From CAVVTR01 sp963751245 (GTDB lineage Bacteria; Acidobacteriota; Thermoanaerobaculia; Thermoanaerobaculales; Thermoanaerobaculaceae): a stretch of DNA of 64,000 nt. The stretch is from the NCBI GenBank assembly GCA_963751245.1, contig CAVVTR010000002.1, positions 186,001 to 250,000 on the forward strand, given 5' to 3'. The translations under genes were made by a program, and so were the position numbers. Positions 43,383 to 55,671 of the stretch are shown here, piece by piece (position 1 is the stretch's first letter; every line of letters starts with the position of its first letter). The notes under the pieces were generated by a model that was not told the origin of the DNA, made no database searches, and saw only the letters and a program-made list of their open reading frames with translations.

Positions 43383-44591
43383 TCAGCCGAGGAGGCTCGC
43401 GAGCTCCTCGGGGTGGGGGGCGCGAAGCTGCGCCTCCTCGATGGTGACGGTCCCGCTCCTCACCAGCCGCGCCAGCGAGTCCTCCATCGTTACCATGCCG
43501 CTCCGCCGCCCCAGCGTGATCTCGTTGTGCAGGCTCTCGACGCGGTCCTTGCGGATGGTGTGCCGGACGGCCGCCGTGGCGAAGAGCACCTCCACGGCGG
43601 GGACGCGGCCGCGGCCGTCGCTCCGGGGCACGAGCTGCTGGCCGACGATGGCGTGCAGCGAGAGGGCGAGCTGCTGGCGGATCTGGCCTTGCTGGACGGC
43701 GGGAAACACGTCCACGATGCGATGCACGGCCTGCGCCGCGTCGGCTGTGTGCAGCGTGGAAAGGACGAGGTGTCCGGTCTCCGCCGCGGTGAGGGCGATG
43801 GCGATGCTGTCGAGGTCCCGCATCTCCCCCACGAGGAGGACGTCGGGGTTCTGACGCAGCGCCGCCCGGAGCGCCTCGGCGAACCCCGGGCTGTCGCTGC
43901 CCACCTCCACCTGCTCGATCACCGACCGCTGGTTGGGGTGCTCGTACTCGATGGGGTCCTCGATGGTGATCACGTGGCAGGTCCGGGCACGGTTGATCTC
44001 GCCGACTAGCGCGGCCAGGGTGGACGTCTTCCCGGAGCCGGCGGGGCCGCACAGCAGCACCAGCCCGCGCAGGGGGCGGACCAGCTCGGCGAGGGAGGCG
44101 GGCAGGTTCAGCGACGCCAGGGTCGGAACCTCCCACGGCAGGGCGCGCACCGCGGCCGCCAGCCGTCCCCGCTGGCGGTGCAAATTGACCCGGAAGCGGC
44201 GCGAGCCGGCGCCTGCGGTGAGGTGCAGCGAGAAGTCCGCGGCGCCCTGTTCGGCGAGGGACCGCCGCGCCGGGGCCGAGAGGCGGGAGAGGAGCATCCC
44301 CCGGAGCTCGTCCTCGTCCAGCGGCGGTGCGTCCGTCGCGACCAGGCGCCCTCCGACCCGGAGGACCGGCGGCATGCCGGACAGGAGAAGGATGTCGGTG
44401 GCCTCGCGCCGCACGGCCTCGCCGAGCAGGTGCTCCAGCGGATCGCCCGCCTCCACCTCGGCGGCGGGCCAGGTGCCCTCGTCGGCGGCGGGCGGCTCCT
44501 CGGGTGCGTCCCCGGCGCCCGCCGAGCGGTTGAGCTCGCGCACCATCGCGTCCAGCGCGTCGTCCCTGAACGAGCCGCCCATGATCTCCAT
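43383..44591 (-). CDS. pilT: Twitching-motility ATPase PilT-like
   Basis: A 402-residue hexameric ATPase related to the pilus-retraction motor. Core motifs are Walker A GPAGSGKTSTLAAL, EDPIEYEHPNQRSVIEQ, Walker B VLLVGEMRDLDSI, the His box AAETGHLVLSTLHT and the AIVGQQLVPRSDGRGRVPAVE region. An acidic ~50-residue N-terminal extension precedes the usual LLGEAVRREATDILLLSGMPP. TACACT ends three bases before the chosen ATG; a downstream ATG at 44579 is also possible. It stands alone, 9 kb from the pseudopilin operon. Confidence 0.9.
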   Translation of the reverse strand: MEIMGGSFRDDALDAMVRELNRSAGAGDAPEEPPAADEGTWPAAEVEAGDPLEHLLGEAVRREATDILLLSGMPPVLRVGGRLVATDAPPLDEDELRGMLLSRLSAPARRSLAEQGAADFSLHLTAGAGSRRFRVNLHRQRGRLAAAVRALPWEVPTLASLNLPASLAELVRPLRGLVLLCGPAGSGKTSTLAALVGEINRARTCHVITIEDPIEYEHPNQRSVIEQVEVGSDSPGFAEALRAALRQNPDVLLVGEMRDLDSIAIALTAAETGHLVLSTLHTADAAQAVHRIVDVFPAVQQGQIRQQLALSLHAIVGQQLVPRSDGRGRVPAVEVLFATAAVRHTIRKDRVESLHNEITLGRRSGMVTMEDSLARLVRSGTVTIEEAQLRAPHPEELASLLG

Positions 44592-44778
44592 CACAGTGTA
44601 CGTTCCCCGGTGTCGCGGCGTCGGGAGGAATAGCGCCTCGGGGGCGGGGCGTCATGGATGATGACGGGGCGCCGCCGTCCGGCGGCGCGCCCTGCGGGAA
44701 CGGGGGAGAAGGCGATGCCGAGGTGGTGTCGGTGCGTGGAGGCGGTGCTGCGGTCCGCGGCCCCGGAGGAGCGGCCGG

Positions 44779-45474
44779 GTGGGTGAGCGGTTCAAGCCGG
44801 GCGACGTCCTGCGCGTCGCGCTGCCCCTGCTCATCCTGGTGGGCTTCACGGTGCTGTGGGAGCTGACACCGCTGGGGGAGGACGCCAGGACCCTCGCGTC
44901 GCTGGCCGAGGAAGTCCGGGCCTGGCCGCTGGCGCCCCTGGCGGCGGTGGGAGCGTTCGTTGTGGGCGGGCTCGTCGCGGCGCCCCTCACCGCCATGGTT
45001 CTGGCCACGGTCCTCACCTTCGGCTCCCTGCGGGGCGGCGTCTACGCCATGACGGGCACCCTGGCCAGCGGGCTCACCAACTTCGCGCTCGGGCGCGGTC
45101 TGGGCAGGGCAGCCGTGGACCGCCTCCTGGGCGAGGGCGCCCGGAGGATCCAGGGATGGCTGGAGACCCGGGGCCTGCCGGCCCTGATCATCATCCGAAA
45201 CGCCCCGGTGGCACCGTACGCCATCGTGAACGTGGTGGCGGGGGCCTCGGGCCTGCGCCTGCGGGACTTCGTCATCGGCACCGTCATCGGGGTGCTGCCG
45301 GAGATCGTGGCGGTGAGCGTCTTCGGCGAGGCCATGGTCGAGTTCGTCGCTCATCCCACGGTGGGCCGTGTCGTGATCGTCGTGGCGATCGTCGCCGTGC
45401 TCACCGCGATCTCCGTGCTCCTGGGCCGCTCGCTGGTGCGTCACCAGGCCCGCAGGGGCGGTCGGGACCGCTGA
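44779..45474 (+). CDS. TVP38/TMEM64-family (DedA-like, VTT domain) membrane protein
   Basis: A 231-residue protein with about five membrane segments (VALPLLILVGFTVLW, APLAAVGAFVVGGLVAAPLTAMVLATVL, YAMTGTLASGLTNFALG, FVIGTVIGVLPEIVAVSVF, VVIVVAIVAVLTAISVLL). LTFGSLRGGVYAMTGTLASG and RNAPVAPYAIVNVVAGASGLRLRDFVIGT correspond to the VTT/SNARE-associated domain core. Members are linked to lipid scrambling or transport in membranes. GTG start. It lies divergent from pilT and upstream of the rrn promoters. Confidence 0.83.
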   Translation: MGERFKPGDVLRVALPLLILVGFTVLWELTPLGEDARTLASLAEEVRAWPLAPLAAVGAFVVGGLVAAPLTAMVLATVLTFGSLRGGVYAMTGTLASGLTNFALGRGLGRAAVDRLLGEGARRIQGWLETRGLPALIIIRNAPVAPYAIVNVVAGASGLRLRDFVIGTVIGVLPEIVAVSVFGEAMVEFVAHPTVGRVVIVVAIVAVLTAISVLLGRSLVRHQARRGGRDR

Positions 45475-45687
45475 GTCGCCTCATATCCTGCATCTGCAGC
45501 GACATGGGCCCGAAACGGTGATTCAGCGGCCTCTCGGCGCCCGTTCGCCGTCCTTCCCGGAGCCCCAACGCCTGCGAAACTCATTTACGCGCCCCCTATG
45601 GGCGGCAACAGGTGCGTCTTCAGTGGAAAGAGGGACCCGGGCGTGCCGGAAGCCACCCCGCTTCCACCTCCCGGACGCCCCAAGGGG

Positions 45688-45716
45688 TTGACACCGGTTT
45701 GGCCATGGTCTATAAA
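45688..45716 (+). promoter_or_regulatory. rrn promoter P1
   Basis: Consensus TTGACA (45688-45693), 17-bp spacer and TATAAA (45711-45716), the strongest-looking promoter in the window, followed by GC-rich initiation sequence. Confidence 0.88.
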
Positions 45717-45741
45717 GTGCATCCCGCGCGAGACGCGGATC

Positions 45742-45753
45742 GCTCTTTGAAGA
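45742..45753 (+). promoter_or_regulatory. boxA-like antitermination site 1
   Basis: GCTCTTTGAAGA matches the rRNA boxA pattern and lies 26 bases after P1. A similar TTCTTTGAAAACT lies after P2 (about 45840-45852). Confidence 0.55.
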
Positions 45754-45781
45754 CCGGACAGAATGGACAGGCGAGGGGGGG

Positions 45782-45810
45782 TTGACAAACGGCCCGACCG
45801 GACCTACCAT
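45782..45810 (+). promoter_or_regulatory. rrn promoter P2
   Basis: TTGACA (45782-45787), 17-bp spacer and TACCAT (45805-45810), 66 bases after the P1 -10 box; tandem promoters are usual for rrn operons. Confidence 0.8.
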
Positions 45811-45838
45811 ACTAGTCCGCCCTCCGGGGCGACACGGG

Positions 45839-45852
45839 GTTCTTTGAAAACT
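45839..45852 (+). promoter_or_regulatory. boxA-like antitermination site 2
   Basis: GTTCTTTGAAAACT resembles boxA; it lies between P2 and the 16S gene. A related TTTGACAACTC lies before the 23S gene near 47851. Confidence 0.5.
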
Positions 45853-45874
45853 AAATCGAGCGTGAGGCGTTCCC

Positions 45875-45895
45875 GTCGCTTATTCAGTAAGCGAC
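45875..45895 (+). other. rrn leader stem-loop
   Basis: Perfect 8-bp stem GTCGCTTA/TAAGCGAC with a 5-nt loop, 58 bases before the 16S 5' end; probably part of pre-rRNA folding or processing. Confidence 0.5.
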
Positions 45896-45952
45896 AAGAT
45901 GCAAAGAATAACGCTTTCGATTCGCACTGCGGATCGATGAAGTTCTAGGTTC

Positions 45953-47511
<1,559 letters not shown>

Positions 47512-47523
47512 CTAACGGAGAAC

Positions 47524-47542
47524 GGATCGTCGTGGACGATCC
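47524..47542 (+). other. Spacer stem-loop after 16S
   Basis: Perfect 8-bp stem GGATCGTC/GACGATCC with a 3-nt loop in the 16S-tRNA-Ile spacer; a likely rRNA-processing element. Confidence 0.4.
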
Positions 47543-47607
47543 CACTTCGAGGTCGACCGCCTCATTGCTCGGTTTAGTTTTCAGCGAACCCCGCGGGTTC
47601 CTTGAAT

Positions 47608-47684
<77 letters not shown>

Positions 47685-47708
47685 TCAGGCGTTCGGGTGG
47701 GCGGCCTC

Positions 47709-47784
<76 letters not shown>

Positions 47785-47903
47785 TTCTCGTCGATCCTCG
47801 CGGCACCCGGTGGGTGCGGCGAGGCTCTACGGGGCCTGAGCTTTGGATCTTTGACAACTCAAATGGGTTTTAAAGCTGAACACAAGAGTCTCGGGTTTAG
47901 TGT

Positions 47904-50917
<3,014 letters not shown>

Positions 50918-50990
50918 TATGTTTGACTCGATACTCGAAATGTTCAGCCGGAGAGCCCGTTTGAGTTGTTGAATTTTGGAAGTACAAGTT

Positions 50991-51110
50991 TTTCCGGTGG
51001 TCATACCGAGGGGGAAACACCCGTTCCCATTCCGAACACGGCAGTTAAGCTCCTCAGGGCCGATGGTACTGCGCTGGCAACGGTGTGGGAGAGTAGGTCG
51101 TCGCCGGGAA
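50991..51110 (+). rRNA. 5S ribosomal RNA
   Basis: A 120-base gene. Terminal stem TTTCCGGTG pairs with CGCCGGGAA over 9 positions (two G-T wobbles). The conserved CCGAACACGG and AAGCTCCTCAGGGCCGATGGTA regions are present, with GGGAGAGTAGG near the end. The first terminator repeat starts at the next base. Confidence 0.93.
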
Positions 51111-51114
51111 GTAT

Positions 51115-51150
51115 GAGAGCCCTGCAGGAAACTGCAGGGCTTTCGCTTTT
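51115..51150 (+). terminator. Intrinsic terminator, repeat unit 1 (rrn terminator)
   Basis: 13-bp stem including AGCCCTGCAG/CTGCAGGGCT with a GAAA tetraloop, followed by TTTCGCTTTT; 5 bases after the 5S gene. Confidence 0.93.
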
Positions 51151-51325
51151 CCAGGCCCAGCGGAGAAGCAGGCCGCAGGCGGCGACCTCCCGGCGGGCCG
51201 CGAAGCGGCGCGCCGGATGGATGACGCCGGGCCTACCGCGTGAGGAGCCTGCACGTCCGCCATGGTTGGTGTGGCCTGCGGGGGCGCGAGGGGCCGATGC
51301 TGGCGAAGCCAGCGTCGGAGAGTAT

Positions 51326-51361
51326 GAGAGCCCTGCAGGAAACTGCAGGGCTTTCGCTTTT
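51326..51361 (+). terminator. Intrinsic terminator, repeat unit 2
   Basis: Same stem, GAAA loop and T-rich tail as unit 1. Confidence 0.88.
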
Positions 51362-51537
51362 CCAGGCCCAGCGGAGAAGCAGGCCGCAGGCGGCGACCTC
51401 CCGGTGCGCCGCAACGCGGCGCGCCGGATGGATGACGCCGGGCCTACCGCGTGAGGAGCCTGCACGTCCGCCATGGTTGGTGTGGCCTGCGGGGGACGCG
51501 AGGGGCCGATGCTGGCGAAGCCAGCGTCGGAGAGTAT

Positions 51538-51573
51538 GAGAGCCCTGCAGGAAACTGCAGGGCTTTCGCTTTT
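51538..51573 (+). terminator. Intrinsic terminator, repeat unit 3
   Basis: Same stem, GAAA loop and T-rich tail as unit 1. Confidence 0.88.
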
Positions 51574-51748
51574 CCAGGCCCAGCGGAGAAGCAGGCCGCA
51601 GGCGGCGACCTCCCGGCGGGCCGCGAAGCGGCGCGCCGGATGGATGACGCCGGGCCTACCGCGTGAGGAGCCTGCACGTCCGCCATGGTTGGTGTGGCCT
51701 GCGGGGGCGCGAGGGGCCGATGCTGGCGAAGCCAGCGTCGGAGAGTAC

Positions 51749-51784
51749 GAGAGCCCTGCAGGAAACTGCAGGGCTTTCGCTTTT
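51749..51784 (+). terminator. Intrinsic terminator, repeat unit 4
   Basis: Same stem, loop and tail; the unit begins GTACGAG instead of GTATGAG. Confidence 0.88.
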
Positions 51785-51959
51785 CCAGGCCCAGCGGAGA
51801 AGCAGGCCGCAGGCGGCGACCTCCCGGCGGGCCGCGAAGCGGCGCGCCGGATGGATGACGCCGGGCCTACCGCGTGAGGAGCCTGCACGTCCGCCATGGT
51901 TGGTGTGGCCTGCGGGGGCGCGAGGGGCCGATGCTGGCGAAGCCAGCGTCGGAGAGTAT

Positions 51960-51995
51960 GAGAGCCCTGCAGGAAACTGCAGGGCTTTCGCTTTT
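51960..51995 (+). terminator. Intrinsic terminator, repeat unit 5
   Basis: Same stem, GAAA loop and T-rich tail as unit 1. Confidence 0.88.
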
Positions 51996-52170
51996 CCAGG
52001 CCCAGCGGAGAAGCAGGCCGCAGGCGGCGACCTCCCGGTGCGCCGCGAAGCGGCGCGCCGGATGGATGACGCCGGGCCTACCGCGTGAGGAGCCTGCACG
52101 TCCGCCATGGTTGGTGTGGCCTGCGGGGACGCGAGGGGCCGATGCTGGCGAAGCCAGCGTCGGAGAGTAT

Positions 52171-52206
52171 GAGAGCCCTGCAGGAAACTGCAGGGCTTTC
52201 GCTTTT
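52171..52206 (+). terminator. Intrinsic terminator, repeat unit 6
   Basis: Same stem, GAAA loop and T-rich tail as unit 1, in the 3'-truncated last unit. Confidence 0.88.
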
Positions 52207-52360
52207 CCAGGCCCAGCGGAGAAGCAGGCCGCAGGCGGTGACCTCCCGGTGCGCCGCGAACGCGGCGCGCCGGATGGATGACGCCGGGCCTACCGCGTGA
52301 GGAGCCTGCACGTCCGCCATGGTTGGTGTGGCCTGCGGGGACGCGAGGGGCCGATGCTGG

Positions 52361-52735
52361 CCAGAGATAGGAAGAGTAGCCGCGGGTTTGCGGGCTGAAT
52401 CCCCTGATGCTCCTGCGCTCGGCGAGGCCGGCCTCCAGCCTCCGCCCGCTGCCTCGCCCGTCGGTACGCGGTCCGGACGGCGGTTGCGCTCCTGGACGCC
52501 CAAATGGAGCCCCGGGAGCTCTGCCCCGGGGCCGCGGGGTAGGCGGCCTGCACCACGTTGGCTCAGATGGAGGGGAGGGCTCGGTCCCGCGGTGATTCGG
52601 GGTCGGCGGAAGCCGGCCTCCATGCGACCACCGGCTGGTGCGGATGAGCGATCGCCGGTCCGCCCCTCGCCCCGGGCCTGCGCCGCCTGCCGGAGCCGCG
52701 GACGTGGTATTCATACGCGGACCCGAGGGGGTGCG
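52361..52735. other. Non-coding spacer after the repeat array
   Basis: 375 bases in which I see no convincing gene. It begins where the last repeat unit breaks off. GGCCGGCCTCCA-like words occur twice (near 52430 and 52613). TATTCATA near 52710 may belong to the promoter of the following transporter gene. Confidence 0.5.
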
Positions 52736-53716
52736 ATGGCGACGTCCGACAAACCCATCACCATCTACGGCGCGCTGGCCGCGAACCTGGCCATCGCCGT
52801 GACGAAGTTCCTGGCCGCGGCGGCCACGGGCAGCTCGGCCATGCTGTCGGAGGGCATCCATTCCGTCGCCGATACCGGGAACCAGGTCCTGCTGCTGATG
52901 GGGATCCGGCGCGGGAGGAAGGCCGCCGATGCCGAGCACCCGTTCGGCCACGGCAGGGAGCTCTACTTCTGGACTCTCATCGTCGCCATCATCCTGTTCG
53001 GCCTTGGCGGTGGCATGTCGGTGTTCGAAGGGATCACGCACCTGCTTCATCCCTCGCCGATGGGGGACCCGAAGTGGAACTACGTGGTGCTGGCGGCCGC
53101 CTTCGTCTTCGAGGGGGCGTCGTTCCTGATCGCGCTGCGGGAGATGCTGCGCCGGAAGGGGAGGCAGGGCCTCCTGCAGGCCGTCCACCTGAGCAAGGAC
53201 CCCACGGTCTTCGTCGTCCTCTACGAGGATGCGGCTGCGCTCGCGGGCATCGTCGTGGCCTTCCTCGGGATCTTCGTCGGGCACCGCACGGGGAGCCTGT
53301 TGGCCGACGGCATCGCCTCGATCGTGATCGGGGCGATCCTGGCCGTCGTCGCAGTGCTCCTGGCCTGGGAGACCAAGGGCCTGCTCATCGGCGAAGGCCT
53401 GGAGGGCTCGGCCGTCGAGGAGATCCGGCGCCTGGCGACCGCCGATCCCGCGGTTGTGGAGGCGGGTTCGCCCCTGACAATGTACCTGGGCCCCGAGGAA
53501 GTGCTGCTCAACCTGGAACTGCAGTTCGGCGACAGGCTCTCCAGCGCCGAGATCGCGGCCGCCATCGACGGCGTCGAGCACCGCGTTCGCGAGCGCTTCC
53601 CGCAGATTCGGCGCATCTTCATCGAGGCCGAGTCCCTCCGGCGCGGCGCGGGGGCGGCCGTGGGTGTCGCCCCGGGGCTGCCCCGGGGTTGCGGCCCGCG
53701 CCGGGCCGCTCCATGA
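52736..53716 (+). CDS. Cation diffusion facilitator (CDF) transporter
   Basis: A 326-residue membrane protein of the CDF/zinc-transporter family. The first metal site is SSAMLSEGIHSVADTGNQVLLL (HSxxD), then AEHPFGHGRELYFWTLI (HPFGHGR). The second helix pair has VFVVLYEDAAALAGIVVAFLGI and SLLADGIASIVIGAIL. Six membrane segments fit, followed by a cytoplasmic domain (~210-300). It probably exports Zn2+, Fe2+ or Mn2+ by proton antiport. GAGGGGG precedes the ATG. The last ~25 residues are Gly/Arg/Pro-rich. Confidence 0.9.
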   Translation: MATSDKPITIYGALAANLAIAVTKFLAAAATGSSAMLSEGIHSVADTGNQVLLLMGIRRGRKAADAEHPFGHGRELYFWTLIVAIILFGLGGGMSVFEGITHLLHPSPMGDPKWNYVVLAAAFVFEGASFLIALREMLRRKGRQGLLQAVHLSKDPTVFVVLYEDAAALAGIVVAFLGIFVGHRTGSLLADGIASIVIGAILAVVAVLLAWETKGLLIGEGLEGSAVEEIRRLATADPAVVEAGSPLTMYLGPEEVLLNLELQFGDRLSSAEIAAAIDGVEHRVRERFPQIRRIFIEAESLRRGAGAAVGVAPGLPRGCGPRRAAP

Positions 53717-53719
53717 TGC

Positions 53720-55591
53720 GTGCCAGTGAATCCGGTGCCCCGCCCTCTGTTCAGCGTCGTGCTGCCGGTCTGGAACCGGACGCCGGTGGTCGGGCGGGCC
53801 GTCGAGAGCGTCCTGGCACAGACGTGCCCCGACTTCGAGCTGATGCTCGTGGACGACGGCTCCTCGGACGCCCTCGAGGCGGCTCTCCGCCCGTACCTGA
53901 CCGATCCGCGGGTTCGGCTGCTCCGCCGGCCCCACGAGGGGGTCTCGGCGGCGCGCAACGCCGGGATCGCCGCCGCCTCCGGAGCCAGGATCGCCTACCT
54001 GGATTCCGACAACCGCTGGCGGCCGGAGTTCCTCGCGCGGATGGACCACGCCTTCGACTCCACCGGCGCCCGCCTGGTGTACTGCGACTACAACCTCTAC
54101 AGGCGCTCCCTGCTCACCCGCCGGGTCCACCTCGCCGGACGTCGCTCGGGGCGCTTCCGCTTCAGCGCGCTCCTCGACGACAACAGCATCGACATCAACA
54201 CGGTGGTCCACGACCGCGCCCTGGTGAACGAGGCCGGCTGGTGGGACGAGAAGCTCGAGCGGATGAACGACTGGGACTTCATCATCCGCCTCGCCTCGCG
54301 GGTCCACCCGCACCACGTGCCCGAGGCGCTGGTCGACTACTACTTCCGCGTCGCCCCCAACAGCATCACGGCGACCCGCCGGGCCATGCCTGCGGGTCTG
54401 AGGATCGAGGAGAAGCACATGGGTCTGCGCAAGCCGACGATCACCCACGACACCATCACCTACACCTGGGACCGGCTCCCGGAGGAGAAGTACTACAACT
54501 GGGTGCGCTTCACCAAGCACGCGCTGGACCGGGAGACGTTCCGTCCCTCGTGCCTTCCCAGCGTGGTGCAACTCGAGCCCACGAACCGCTGCAATCTGGC
54601 GTGTCCCTTGTGTCCGGCCGGGCGCAATGAGCTCGGAAGACCTCGCCGCCACATGGCCTTGGAGGAGTTCCGCCGCGTCGTCGACGACGCCGAGAACTAC
54701 CTGATGCTCATGATCCTGTGGGACTGGGGCGAGCCCTTCCTCAACCCGGAGCTGCCCGACATGATCGCCTACGCCTCGGCCCGCGACATCCGCACCGTGA
54801 CCAGCACCAACGCGCAGTTCCTCGGCGACGAGGCTTACCTGGAGCGCATCCTCACCTCCGGGCTCTCCACGCTCATCATCGCCATCGACTCCCTCGACGA
54901 CGAGAGCTACCGGACCTACCGCCAGCGCGGCGACCTGTCGCGGGCGCTGTCGGGGCTGGAGAAGGTGGTGGCGATGAAGCGGCGGCTCCACTCGCGCACG
55001 CTCCTCAACCTGCGCATGGTCGTGATGCGCCACAACGAGCAGGAGGTCGCCGCCGTGGCGGACCTCGGACGCCGGTCCGGCGTGGACTGCTTCACCGTGA
55101 AGACCATGAATCCGAGCTGCGGGGCCCACACGTCGGACGAGCAGTTCGTGCCCGTCGACCCGAAGCTCCGCCGCTACGTGTACCGAAGGGGCTCCTGGGA
55201 CCGGGTGCTCGAGGACAAGCCCTGCGAGCGCGTGTGGATGATGGCCAACATCCTGGCGGACGGCAGCGTGGTGCCGTGCTGCTACGACTTCGACGCCTCA
55301 ATGGCGGTGGGCAACGCCTTCGAAACATCGTTCACCGCGATCTGGAACTCCGAAAGGTACGCGGAGCTTCGCCGCCGGGTCCTGCTCGAGAAGAGCTCCC
55401 TTCCGCACTGCGGCGAGTGCGAGACGAGCTTCAAGATTGCGCGGGCCGGCGACTGGTTCGTCGACCGCCTCGATTTCAACATGCCGGCCGCGAGCACGGC
55501 GCAGTACAAGCTCCGCAAGCTGCTGCGCCACGACCTCACCTACCGGGCCTGGCGGCTGGTACGCAGCCAGATGCGGCCGTTCATGCGCTGA
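53720..55591 (+). CDS. Fusion of family 2 glycosyltransferase and radical SAM/SPASM protein
   Basis: A 623-residue two-domain protein. Residues ~10-230 are a GT-A family 2 transferase: FSVVLPVWNRTPVVGRAVES, LVDDGSSD, AARNAGIAAA, the DxD-like YLDSDN and WWDEKLERMNDWDFIIRLA. Residues ~280-480 are a radical SAM core with CNLACPLC (Cys291, Cys295, Cys298) and WDWGEPFLNPEL. A C-terminal SPASM-like part has CERVW, GSVVPCCYDFDAS and HCGECE for auxiliary clusters. Possibly sugar-linked modification of a nucleotide sugar, lipid or peptide. The GTG start lies three bases after the CDF stop, with no clear Shine-Dalgarno. Confidence 0.85.
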   Translation: MPVNPVPRPLFSVVLPVWNRTPVVGRAVESVLAQTCPDFELMLVDDGSSDALEAALRPYLTDPRVRLLRRPHEGVSAARNAGIAAASGARIAYLDSDNRWRPEFLARMDHAFDSTGARLVYCDYNLYRRSLLTRRVHLAGRRSGRFRFSALLDDNSIDINTVVHDRALVNEAGWWDEKLERMNDWDFIIRLASRVHPHHVPEALVDYYFRVAPNSITATRRAMPAGLRIEEKHMGLRKPTITHDTITYTWDRLPEEKYYNWVRFTKHALDRETFRPSCLPSVVQLEPTNRCNLACPLCPAGRNELGRPRRHMALEEFRRVVDDAENYLMLMILWDWGEPFLNPELPDMIAYASARDIRTVTSTNAQFLGDEAYLERILTSGLSTLIIAIDSLDDESYRTYRQRGDLSRALSGLEKVVAMKRRLHSRTLLNLRMVVMRHNEQEVAAVADLGRRSGVDCFTVKTMNPSCGAHTSDEQFVPVDPKLRRYVYRRGSWDRVLEDKPCERVWMMANILADGSVVPCCYDFDASMAVGNAFETSFTAIWNSERYAELRRRVLLEKSSLPHCGECETSFKIARAGDWFVDRLDFNMPAASTAQYKLRKLLRHDLTYRAWRLVRSQMRPFMR

Positions 55592-55671
55592 GGAGCACGC
55601 CCGGGCGCGGGGCCGACCGGGGCCGGAGCGGCCGGGTCGTGACGGCGAGCAGCGCCCGGCGACGGCGCCGG

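Larger units (their letters stand above)
51111..52360 (+). repeat. Tandem array of six ~211-bp units, each with an intrinsic terminator
   Basis: Units start at 51111, 51322, 51534, 51745, 51956 and 52167; lengths are 211, 212, 211, 211 and 211, and the last is cut after ~194 bases. Copies are nearly identical. Each unit has three hairpins: a terminator with GAAA loop and T-rich tail, a 12-bp GC stem around a GAA or AAC loop (51190-51216 in unit 1), and GCTGGC-GAA-GCCAGC near its end. Because 211 is not a multiple of 3, long open frames on both strands change frame from unit to unit and are not coding. The array starts directly at the 5S 3' end. Confidence 0.93.

Noticed and set aside
44595..44778. 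Possible small gene between pilT and the TVP38 gene
   Set aside because: The short open frame at 44654 is Gly-rich, has no family features and lies in a divergent promoter region.
51001..52300. Repetitive open frames on both strands in the 211-bp units, possibly a repeat protein
   Set aside because: The unit length is not a multiple of three, so no constant peptide repeat results; each unit contains a strong terminator hairpin instead.
51111..52360. CRISPR array
   Set aside because: Repeats are 211 bp with no variable spacers between short repeats and no cas genes in the window.
51656..55129. 1157-residue open frame on the minus strand through the repeats, the CDF gene and the GT2-radical SAM gene
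   Set aside because: It is antisense to two genes with clear families, is compositionally biased, and crosses the repeat units in a frame that changes every 211 bases.
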